Below are positions 56,201-64,000 of a stretch of 64,000 nt of DNA, in pieces. A program made the position numbers and the translations under genes. Numbering within the stretch: the stretch's first letter is position 1; each line of letters opens with the position of its first letter. The notes under the pieces were generated by a model, which had not been told where the DNA came from, did not search any database, and worked only from the letters and a program-made list of their open reading frames with translations. This stretch comes from Closterium sp. Naga37s-1 (lineage: Eukaryota > Streptophyta > Zygnematophyceae > Desmidiales > Closteriaceae). Location of the stretch: NCBI GenBank assembly GCA_947471745.1, contig CANJKZ010000509.1, forward strand, positions 580,501-644,500. Reading direction: 5' to 3'.

Positions 56201-58715
56201 GACCCTGAGGGGGGAGGGGGTCTACCGGGGGGGGACCTGGCACAAGGAAGAGCGGTGGCGGGGGGAGGGACGGAGTGCGGTAGGGGAAGAGGCGGTAGTA
56301 GGGGACCGACTCGTCAAACGTGACGTCCTGGGAGGACAGAACACGGCGAGAGGTGGGGTGGTAGAACTGCCACCCTGGCGCGTCAGGGGGGAAGCCAAGG
56401 AAGACGCAAGGAGCAGCACGAGGGGACAGCTTGTCCGCAGACAAGTCGTGGACAAACGCCCGAGATCCCCAGACACGGAACGCAGACGCATCGCCAACCT
56501 TCCCCGTCCACAGCAAAGCTGGGGAGGTCTCCGGCATGGAGACCCTGGGGTGAAGGTTGATCTGATGCGCCGCGTACCGAACCGCAAACGGCCACAGAAA
56601 ATGGGGGGCAGCCGCATGCATCATGGACGTACGGGCGACGTCCATGACCATGCCAATGCGGCGCTCAGCAATCCCATTTTGCTGTGGAGAGTCCGGAAGC
56701 GTGAAGGTCTGGCGGATGCCTCGTGCACGACAGTAGGCCCGCAGAAGGCCAGAGGAGAACTCTCCACCTCTGTCAGAGTGCAGACGCAGAACAGGAAAGT
56801 CCGAGCCGAAGCTCTGCCTGAGCTGGAGACGAGCTGCGCGGATCCAGTCGATCAACACCTCAGTGACATCACCCTTGCTGCGCAAGGGGAAGACTGTGGT
56901 GTAACGCGAGTAGTCGTCAACCACCAGCAGGAAGTAGCGCTCGTGACCCTGTCCACGGACGCGGGCCGGGCCCCACACGTCCATGTGAAGCGTCTGCAGC
57001 GGGGCCTCTGTCGGAGGAAACTGGGAGGAGTGAGGGGCAGCCCGCTGCCGCCCCTCAACACAAGGGACGCAGGTAGGGCCGGGCCCCGGAGGAAGGGGAG
57101 GGAGGGACCGGGGAAGACCAGAGACAAGGACACGGGAGGCCATGCCTCGGAGACGAAGCAGGGAGGGGTGACCAAGGCGGTGGTGCCAGAGGAGAGTCTC
57201 GTGCGACAGGAGGCGACACGAACAGGGGGCAGACTCAGGACCAGACCTGGACGCTGCAGCAAACACCTGACCCGACGCAGCTACCTGACCAGACGCAGTG
57301 ACTGGAGGAGACGCAGTGGTCAGTGTGTACAGGCTCGACCCCGGCCGACGTGTAAACGTGGCCAGGTGTCGGCCTGTCCGAGCGTCCGTGCAGTGGGTCA
57401 CCCGCTGACTCGCAGGAGTGAACTGGTGAACCCCCGCATCCTGTAGGTCAGCACCACTCACCAAGTTCGTAGAGAACGAGGGGAGGTAAAGACCAGACAG
57501 TGTGCCAGAGGGGGCCGCCGGACACGGGAGGACAGTGGAGAAGTGAGCAAGGACAGGACCCCCAGAGGGGTCTGCCAGAGAGACTGCAACTGGCCGGCCA
57601 AGCGGCGTGAGTGTGGTGCGGTCTCGAAAGAAGGAGCGAGAAGCCCCCGAGTCAAGGATGAAGGTGTGGGAGGCCGAAGCCGACGCAGTACCTGAGAAAG
57701 CAGACTCACCAGTACCTGAGGGAGCAGACGCACGAGCACCTAGAGCAGCAGCCTCGCTAGCACCTAGAGCAGCAGCCTCGCTAGCACCTAGAGCAGCAGC
57801 CGCACCAGTACCTAGAGCAGCAGTCTCAATGCCCGGGTCGGGCGGAAAACACCGGTAACAGTCACCCTCATCACTAATAGTCACAGCATACATGGCAGCA
57901 AGAATAGCATCAAAGTCAAGGTCAAAGACAGCTACACCCGCCCTAGACAGCTCGCCCCAGCGGGGGATCTCAGTGGCCTCAGGGAACTGGTGACACCAAG
58001 CGTCCGTGAGGCGGCCAAAGCAGCGCTGGGTGGAGTGCGTACCCCCGCACTGCTCACCCGCGCGGTCGTCGATGCGTAGGACGTAGGTGCACGGACCAGT
58101 ACCCCCACCCCGCTGGCGTGCAGCGTACCACTCACAGAGCTGCTGAGGGGGGGGGATGTCACGAGTGCGCTGCTGCCGCTGCTGCTGCTGCTGCTGGCGC
58201 TGACCACCACCGGAGCCGACCCTCTGCGCAGCGCCACCCCGACCAGCTCCACCTCCTCCGCCGCCGCCTCCTCCACCGCCGCCACCTCCGCCACCTCCGC
58301 TCCCACCGCCACCGCCGCCGCCGCCTCCACTGCCGCCACCGACACCAGCGCCGGGGCCGGGAAGGGCGGCGCCGGGGCCGGGAAGGGCGGTGCCGGGGCC
58401 GGGAAGGGTGGCGCCGGGGCCGCAAGGGCGGCGTGGAGGGGTCGCGAGGGCGGCTCGAGGAGGCCGCGAGGGCGGCGCGAAAGGGCCGCGAGGGCGGCGC
58501 GAAAGGGCCGCGAGGGCGGCGCGACGCGACGGGACCGCGAGGGCGGCGCGACGGGGTCGCAAGGGAGGCACGACGCGACGGGGCCGCAAAGGCGGCGCGA
58601 CGGGGTCGTAAGGGCGGCGCGACGGGGCCGTGAGAGCGGAGCGCGACTCGGGCAGAGGCTGAGCGCGCTCCGGGCAGGAAAAAAAAAGTTGGTGGGCCCT
58701 AGGAACAGTTCCCAC
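53232..58715 (-). CDS. Copia polyprotein without Gag capsid: protease, integrase, RT, RNase H
   Basis: 1827 codons without a stop. The first codon of the open stretch is GTG and the first ~130 residues translate leader repeats (Arg/Ala/Pro-rich), so the natural start is unknown. After a Gly-rich tract and poly-Gln come the Cys/His cluster, protease DSGAS (D355), HHCC zinc domain, integrase D579, D648, E684, the Pro/Ala/Gly-rich linker with PGGAEPGG repeats, RT with YVDD at 1501-1504, and RNase H with an intact YVDNKAML and SSCEAEIYA. The frame ends in TGA. Where element 1 has TAG this copy has CAG (Gln). All catalytic residues are present, but the Gag capsid domain (residues 1 to ~265 of element 1 Gag) is absent, fused out in frame at the Gly repeat. 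It could supply enzymes only if translated and packaged by another copy's Gag. Confidence 0.92.
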   Translation of the reverse strand: MGTVPRAHQLFFSCPERAQPLPESRSALTAPSRRPYDPVAPPLRPRRVVPPLRPRRAALAVPSRRAALAALSRRPRGPFAPPSRPPRAALATPPRRPCGPGATLPGPGTALPGPGAALPGPGAGVGGGSGGGGGGGGGSGGGGGGGGGGGGGGGGGAGRGGAAQRVGSGGGQRQQQQQQRQQRTRDIPPPQQLCEWYAARQRGGGTGPCTYVLRIDDRAGEQCGGTHSTQRCFGRLTDAWCHQFPEATEIPRWGELSRAGVAVFDLDFDAILAAMYAVTISDEGDCYRCFPPDPGIETAALGTGAAAALGASEAAALGASEAAALGARASAPSGTGESAFSGTASASASHTFILDSGASRSFFRDRTTLTPLGRPVAVSLADPSGGPVLAHFSTVLPCPAAPSGTLSGLYLPSFSTNLVSGADLQDAGVHQFTPASQRVTHCTDARTGRHLATFTRRPGSSLYTLTTASPPVTASGQVAASGQVFAAASRSGPESAPCSCRLLSHETLLWHHRLGHPSLLRLRGMASRVLVSGLPRSLPPLPPGPGPTCVPCVEGRQRAAPHSSQFPPTEAPLQTLHMDVWGPARVRGQGHERYFLLVVDDYSRYTTVFPLRSKGDVTEVLIDWIRAARLQLRQSFGSDFPVLRLHSDRGGEFSSGLLRAYCRARGIRQTFTLPDSPQQNGIAERRIGMVMDVARTSMMHAAAPHFLWPFAVRYAAHQINLHPRVSMPETSPALLWTGKVGDASAFRVWGSRAFVHDLSADKLSPRAAPCVFLGFPPDAPGWQFYHPTSRRVLSSQDVTFDESVPYYRLFPYRTPSLPPPPLFLVPGPPPVDPLPPQGPAPSGVSQVDAVEPVEVTGDSGAAEGAEPGGADSGGAERVGATPGGAVPEGATTGGAEPGGAEPGGTTTRGAEPGGAEPGGAEPRGATPGGAEPGGAEPAGAGPACVASGGAEPGGSPGASSRREPLSPQELREWFARRWRRAAGAGGSSAAEGAGAAGPGGARTGSTGAAGPAVTTGAGAAEGVDAEATAVGPGGGPAGGATGAAGGTGAGGAAGAGTAAGGTGAVPAVSGVAARPRPYFVPLLQQVLGLPPSTGPPPPLECPQPVPSQLQLQPASPLPAPSPYTGPTGGLTERREPASRPASPVRLARTSGRGSRQRPPPVPGTHRMSLRPSTAPLRAPLPSPPESSLPALPDPESDSLRAASPTVTRLLATVVTDASFESTAASALVAELVDFAARCRLDYVASLVVESESVCPPSVGGECALGTDVLEDRQEEFQCLAAASPHLVSVLLTPEGDPDALDIPTPRSYAEAIEGPYSSQWQAAMDTEMASWKSTGTYVDEVPPPGANIVSGMWIFRVKRPPGSPPVFKARYVARGFSQRQGVDYFQTFSPTPKMTTLRVLLHIAAHRDYELHSLDFSTAFLQGSLHEEIWLRRPPGFTGSFPPGTQWSLRRPVYGLRQAPREWHDTLRTTLAALGFAPSTANPSLFLRTDTSLPPFYILVYVDDLVFATADTAGLAHVKSELQKRHTCTDLGELRSYLGLQITRDRARRTITLTQSHMVQQVLQRFGFTYSSPQATPLPTRHSLSALPSDESVESSGPYPELVGCLMYLMTCTRPDLAYPLSILARYVAPGRHRPEHMAAAKRVLRYLCSTSGMGLVLGGQSPVVLNGHADASWADDQATQRSSQGYTFSLGSGSVSWRATRSSSVLGSSCEAEIYAGAMAAQELRWLTYLLTDLGEPPRSPPVLYVDNKAMLALCREQRLEHRTKHIALRYFLARELQQRGQLWLAYVASQANTADIFTKELAPCDHQRFCTQLGLVPTLPHLLTP
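55855..56130 (-). repeat. 15-bp coding minisatellite between integrase and RT, element 2
   Basis: Units of CCCCCAGGCTCAGCA type encode AEPGG-like pentapeptides. Compared with element 1 the order differs, and a unique stretch with Cys (AGAGPACVASGG) interrupts it near 55880. Confidence 0.88.
58335..58680 (-). repeat. GC-rich leader minisatellite of Copia element 2
   Basis: First three or four 21-bp units of the GCCGGGGCCGGGAAGGGCGG type, then units built on GGCCGCGAGGGCGGCGCGA. These repeats differ in sequence from those in the leader of element 1 and now join directly to the Gly-rich part of gag. Confidence 0.85.
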
Positions 58716-58718
58716 AGG

Positions 58719-58736
58719 GGAACCTGCTCTATACCA
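58719..58736 (-). promoter_or_regulatory. Primer-binding site of Copia element 2
   Basis: TGGTATAGAGCAGGTTCC directly inside the 5' LTR. It has the same missing C as element 1 and differs from it only at position 12 (A for G). Confidence 0.8.
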
Positions 58737-58862
58737 TGTGAAAATGAACGAGGAATGAAAAGACTAAGGGAAAGTTGGGTACAAGTGCAAACCCTAGAAA
58801 GCTGTACCCCATATGTGCTACCCCACTATAGCCTACAGCAGCTAAGTCATATAAATCTGACA
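58737..58862 (-). repeat. 5' LTR of Copia element 2
   Basis: 126 bp from TGTGAAAATGAACGAGG to ATAAATCTGACA on the plus strand. About 11 differences from the 3' LTR. Satellite resumes directly at 58863. Confidence 0.9.
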
Positions 58863-61800
58863 AGATGATCGTGCATGGCGGTCCATGATTTGAATAACTT
58901 CGCTTCACATTTTATACCGCTGCGGATTTCGCAGCTTTCTGGTCTCACGAACGCCCTCATAGGGGGGCGGTTCTTCTTGCGGCGGGCTCGTCTAAAGTTA
59001 TTAGGAGCTGGAAACTGACCGCAGGGTACTTAGGACTGTGGCAAATATGATCGTGCATGGCGGTCCATGATTTGAATAACTTCGCTTCACACTTTATACC
59101 GCTGCGGATTTCGCAGCTTTTTGGTCACAGGAACGCCCTTATAGGGGGGTGGTTCTTCTTGCGGCGGGCTCGTCTGAAGTTATTAGGAGCTGGAAACTGA
59201 CCGCAGGATACTTAGGACACTGGCAAAGACGATCGTGCATGGCGGTCCATGACTTGAATAAATTCGCTTCACATTTTATGCCGGAGCGGATTTCGCAGCT
59301 TTTTGGTCTCACGAACGCCCTTATAGGGGGGCGGTTCTTCTTGCGGCGGGCTCGTCCAAAGTTATTAGGAGCTGGAAACTGACCGCAGGGTACTTAGGAC
59401 TGTGACAAAGACGATCGTGCATGGCGGTCCATGATTTGAATAACTTCGCTTCACATTTTATACCGCTGCGGATTTCGCAGCTTTCTGGTCTCACGAACGC
59501 CCTTATAGGGGGCGCTTCTTCTTGCGGCGGGCTCGTCTAAAGTTATTAGGAGCTGGAAACTGATTGCAGGGTACTTAGGACACTGGCAAAAATGATCGTG
59601 CATGGCGGTCCATGATTTGAATAACTTCATTCACATTTTATACCGCTGCGGATTTCGCAGCTTTCTGGTCTCACGAACGCCCTTATAGGGGGGCGCTTCT
59701 TCTCGCAGCAGGCTCGTCTAAAGTTATTAGGAGCTGGAAACGGACCGCAGGGTACATAGGACACTGGCAAAGATGATCGTGCATGGCGGTCCATGATTTG
59801 AATAACTTCGCTTCACATTTTATACCGCTGCGTATTTCACAGCTTTCTGGTCTCACGAACGCCCTTATAGGGGGGCGGTTCTTCTTGCGGCGGGCTCGTC
59901 TAAAGTTATTAGGAGCTGGAAACTGACCGCAGGGTACTTAGGACACTGGCAAAGATGATCGTGCATGGCGGTCCATGATTTGAATAACTTCACTTCACAT
60001 TTTATACCGCTGCGGATTTCGCAGCTTTTTGGTCTCACGAACGCCCTTATAGGGGGGCGGTTCTTCTTGCGGCGGGCTCGTCTAAAGTTATTAGGAGCTG
60101 GAAACTGACCGCAGGGTACTTAGGATTGTGACAAAGACGATCGTGCATGCGGTCCATGATTTGAATAACTTCGCTTCACATTTTATACCGCTGCGGATTT
60201 CGCAGCTTTCTGGTCTCACGAACGCCCTTATAGGGGGGCGGTTCTTCTTGCGGCGGGCTCGTCTAAAGTTATTAGGAGCTGGAAACTGGCTGCAGGGTAC
60301 TTAGGACACTGGCAAAGATGATCGTGCATGGCGGTCCATGATTTGAATAACTTCGCTTCACATTTTATACCGGAGCGGATTTCGCAGCTTTCTGGACTCA
60401 CGAACGCCCTTATAGGGGGGCGGTTCTTCTTGCGGCGGGCTCGTCTAAAGTTATTAGGAGCTGGAAACTGACCGCAGGTTACTTAGGACTGTGGCAAAGA
60501 TGATCGTGCATGGCGGTCCAAGTTTTGAATAACTTCGCTTCACATTTTATACCGGAGCGGATTTCGCAGCTTTCTGGTCTCACGAACGCCCTTATAGGGG
60601 GGCGGTTCTTCTTGCGGCGGGCTCGTCTAAAGTTATTAGGAGCTGGAAACTGACTGCTGGGTACTTAGGACACTGGCAAAGATGATCGTGCATGGCGGTC
60701 CATGATTTGAAAAACTTCGCTTCACATTTTATACCGCTGCGGATTTCGCAGCTTTCTGGTCTCACGAACGCCCTTATAGGGGGCGGTTCTTCTTGCGGCG
60801 GGCTCGTCTAAAGTTATTAGGAGCTGGAAACTGACCGCAGGGTACTTAGGACTGTGGCAAATATGATCGTGCATGGCGGTCCATGATTTGAATAACTTCG
60901 CTTCACATTTTATACCGCTGCGGATTTCGCAGCTTTTTGGTCACACGAACGCCCTTATAGGGGGGTGGTTCTTCTTGCGGCGGGCTCGTCTGAAGTTATT
61001 AGGAGCTGGAAACTGACCGCAGGATACTTAGGACACTGGCAAAGACGATCGTGCATGGCGGTCCATGACTTGAATAAATTCGCTTCACATTTTATGCCGG
61101 AGCGGATTTCGCAGCTTTCTGGTCTCACGAACGCCCTTATAGGGGGGCGGTTCTTCTTGCGGCGGGCTCGTCCAAAGTTATTAGGAGCTGGAAACTGACC
61201 GCAGGGTACTTAGGACTGTGACAAAGACGATCGTGCATGGCGGTCCATGATTTGAATAACTTCGCTTCACATTTTATACCGCTGCGAATTTCGCAGCTTT
61301 CTGGTCTCACGAACGCCCTTATAGGGGGCGGTTCTTCTTGCGGCGGGCTCGTCTAAAGTTATTAGGAGCTGGAAACTGATTGCAGGGTACTTAGGACACT
61401 AGCAAAAATGATCGTGCATGGCGGTCCATGATTTGAATAACTTCGTTCACATTTTATACCGCTGCGGATTTCGCAGCTTTCTGGTCTCACGAACGCCCTT
61501 ATAGGGGGGCGCTTCTTCTCGCAGCAGGCTCGTCTAAAGTTATTAGGAGCTGGAAACGGACCGCAGGGTACATAGGATACTGGCAAAGATGATCGTGCAT
61601 GGCGGTCCATGATTTGAATAACTTCGCTTCACATTTTATACCGCTGCGTATTTCACAGCTTTCTGGTCTCACGAACGCCCTTATAGGGGGGCGGTTCTTC
61701 TTGCGGCGGGCTCGTCTAAAGTTATTAGGAGCTGGAAACTGACCGCAGGGTACTTAGGACACTGGCAAAGATGATCGTGCATGGCGGTCCATGATTTGAA

Positions 61801-64000
61801 TAACTTCGCTTCACATTTTATACCGCTGCGGATTTCGCAGCTTTTTGGTCTCACGAACGCCCTTATAGGGGGGCGGTTCTTCTTGCAGCGGGCTCGTCCA
61901 AAGTTATTAGGAGCTGGAAACTGACCGCAGGGTACTTAGGACACTGGCAATGATGATCGTGCATGGCGGTCCATGATTTGAATAACTTCGCTTCACATTT
62001 TATACCGGAGCGGATTTCGCAGCTTTCTGGACTCACGAACGCCCTTATAGGGGGGCGGTTCTTCTTGCGGCGGGCTCGTCTAAAGTTATTAGGAGCTGGA
62101 AACTGACCGCAGGTTACTTAGGACTGTGGCAAAGATGATCGTGCATGGCGGTCCAAGTTTTGAATAACTTCGCTTCACATTTTATACCGGAGCGGATTTC
62201 GCAGCTTTCTGGTCTCACGAACGCCCTTATAGGGGGGCGGTTCTTCTTGCGGCGGGCTCGTCTAAAGTTATTAGGAGCTGGAAACTGACTGCTGGGTACT
62301 TAGGACACTGGCAAAGATGATCGTGCATGGCGGTCCATGATTTGAATAACTTCGCTTCACATTTTATACCGCTGCGGATTTCGCAGCTTTCTGGTCTCAC
62401 GAACGCCCTTATAGGGGGCGGTTCTTCTTGCAGCGGGCTCGTCTGAAGTTATTAGGAGCTGGAAACTGACCGCAGGGTACTTAGGACACTGGCAAAGACG
62501 ATCGTGCATGGCGGTCCATGACTGGAATAAATTCGCTTCACATTTTATACCGCTGCGGATTTTGCAGCTTTCTGGTCTCACGAACGCCCTTATAGGGGGG
62601 CGGTTCTTCTTGCGGCGGGCTCGTCTAAAGTTATTAGGAGCTGGAAACTGACCGCAGGGTACTTAGGATTGTGACAAAGACGATCGTGCATGGCGGTCCA
62701 TGATTTGAATAACTTCGCTTCACATTTTATACCGCTGCGGATTTCGCAGCTTTCTGGTCTCACGAACGCCCTTATAGGGGGGCGGATCTTCTTGCAGCGG
62801 GCTCGTCTGAAGTTATTAGGAGCTGGAAACTGACCGCAGGGTACTTAGGACACTGGCAAAGACGATCGTGCATGGCGGTCCATGACTGGAATAAATTCGC
62901 TTCACATTTTATACCGCTGCGGATTTTGCAGCTTTCTGGTCTCACGAACGCCCTTATAGGGGGGCGGTTCTTCTTGCGGCGGGCTCGTCCAAAGTTATTA
63001 GGAGCTGGAAACTGACCGCAGGGTACTTAGGATTGTGACAAAGACGATCGTGCATGGCGGTCCATGATTTGAATAACTTCGCTTCACATTTTATACCGCT
63101 GCGGATTTCGCAGCTTTCTGGACTCACGAACGCCCTTATAGGGGGGCGGTTCTTCTTGCGGCGGGCTCGTCTAAAGTTATTAGGAGCTGGAAACTGACCG
63201 CAGGTTACTTAGGACTGTGGCAAAGATGATCGTGCATGGCGGTCCAAGTTTTGAATAACTTCGCTTCACATTTTATACCGGAGCGGATTTCGCAGCTTTC
63301 TGGTCTCACGAACGCCCTTATAGGGGGGCGGTTCTTCTTGCGGCGGGCTCGTCTAAAGTTATTAGGAGCTGGAAACTGACTGCTGGGTACTTAGGACACT
63401 GGCAAAGATGATCGTGCATGGCGGTCCATGATTTGAATAACTTCGCTTCACATTTTATACCGCTGCGGATTTCGCAGCTTTCTGGTCTCACGAACGCCCT
63501 TATAGGGGGCGGTTCTTCTTGCGGCGGGCTCGTCTGAAGTTATTAGGAGCTGGAAACTGACCGCAGGATACTTAGGACACTCGCAAAGATGATCGTGCAT
63601 GGCGGTCCATGACTTGAATAAATTCGCTTCACATTTTATGCCGGAGCGGATTTTGCAGCTTTCTGGTCTCACGAACGCCCTTATAGGGGGGCGCTTCTTC
63701 TCGCGGCAGGCTCGTCTAAAGTTATTAGGAGCTGGAAACGGACCGCAGGGTACTTAGGACACTGGCAAAAATGATCGTGCATGGCGGTCCATGATTTGAA
63801 TAACTTCGCTTCACATTTTATACCGCTGCGTATTTCGCAGCTTTCTGGTCTCACGAACGCCCTTATAGGGGGGCGGTTCTTCTTGCGGCGGGCTCGTCTA
63901 AAGTTATTAGGAGCTGGAAACTGACCGCAGGGTACTTAGGACACTGGCAAAGATGATCGTGCATGGCGGTCCATGATTTGAATAACTTCACTTCACATTT
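58863..64000. repeat. 182-bp satellite array, block C
   Basis: Same satellite, running off the right edge. Subtypes include GGTCCAAGTTTTGAATAAC, CTGCTGGGTACTTAGG, TGGACTCACGAACG, GGAAACGGACCGC and TTCTCGCAGCAGG. A HOR of about 1816 bp (10 monomers) links 59149 to 60965; a 1091-bp step (6 monomers) links 62357 to 63448. No gene is visible. Confidence 0.97.

Larger units (their letters stand above)
52899..58862 (-). mobile_element. Ty1/Copia LTR retrotransposon, element 2 (6.0 kb, gag-deleted, chimeric LTRs)
   Basis: Read on the minus strand: 5' LTR 58737-58862, PBS 58719-58736, shortened leader, one open frame 58715-53232, PPT 53025-53034, 3' LTR 52899-53024. Pol is very similar to element 1, but about 850 bp coding for the Gag capsid are absent. 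The two LTRs differ at about 11 of 126 positions, and no 5-bp target duplication is present. Together with the LTR fragment and unique segment at 52179-52898 it forms one interruption of the satellite, flanked by a 22-bp satellite repeat (52157-52178 and 58863-58884). Confidence 0.93.

Overview
This window is eukaryotic, non-genic, repeat-dominated DNA. About three quarters of it is one tandem satellite with a 182-bp monomer (183 bp when a G-run has 7 instead of 6 G), roughly 265-270 copies, running off both ends. I see no host gene, rRNA gene or telomere repeat. The satellite is organised in higher-order repeats (HORs) and is interrupted by LTR elements, as in many centromeric or pericentromeric arrays. 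The elements are Ty1/Copia with GC-rich, Gly- and Pro-rich polyproteins and a plant-type TRIM whose primer-binding site (PBS) matches initiator tRNA-Met. My best guess is a green-lineage genome, possibly a streptophyte alga, but this rests on family resemblance only.

Layout. (1) 1-24072: satellite block A, carrying four copies of one 130-bp solo LTR that spread with the HORs. (2) 24073-31694: Copia element 1, minus strand, 7.6 kb, two identical 133-bp LTRs, 5-bp target duplication GCGGT. It has a full gag-pol frame broken by one TAG and a 3-bp deletion in RNase H. (3) 31695-52178: satellite block B, with a 2.7-kb tandem duplication, 5-mer and 8/10-mer HORs, and a 345-bp TRIM at 37350-37694. 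(4) 52179-52898: a truncated LTR fused to 658 bp of unique DNA. (5) 52899-58862: Copia element 2, minus strand, with an open protease-integrase-RT-RNase H frame, no gag N-terminal domain, and mismatched LTRs. (6) 58863-64000: satellite block C.

How it fits together. The satellite expands by unequal exchange, visible as long direct repeats at offsets of about 546, 913, 1456/1820, 1816, 2727, 6324 and 7463 bp. Retroelements insert into it, and all recognisable insertions fall at GCGG motifs of the monomer. The two Copia copies have complementary defects: element 1 keeps gag but has a damaged pol, element 2 has lost gag but keeps pol. The most unusual items are the TRIM, whose LTR/PBS junction lies inside a tRNA-like unit with exact A and B boxes; the chimeric architecture of element 2 and the unique segment beside it; and a TAG in element 1 exactly where element 2 has a CAG glutamine codon.
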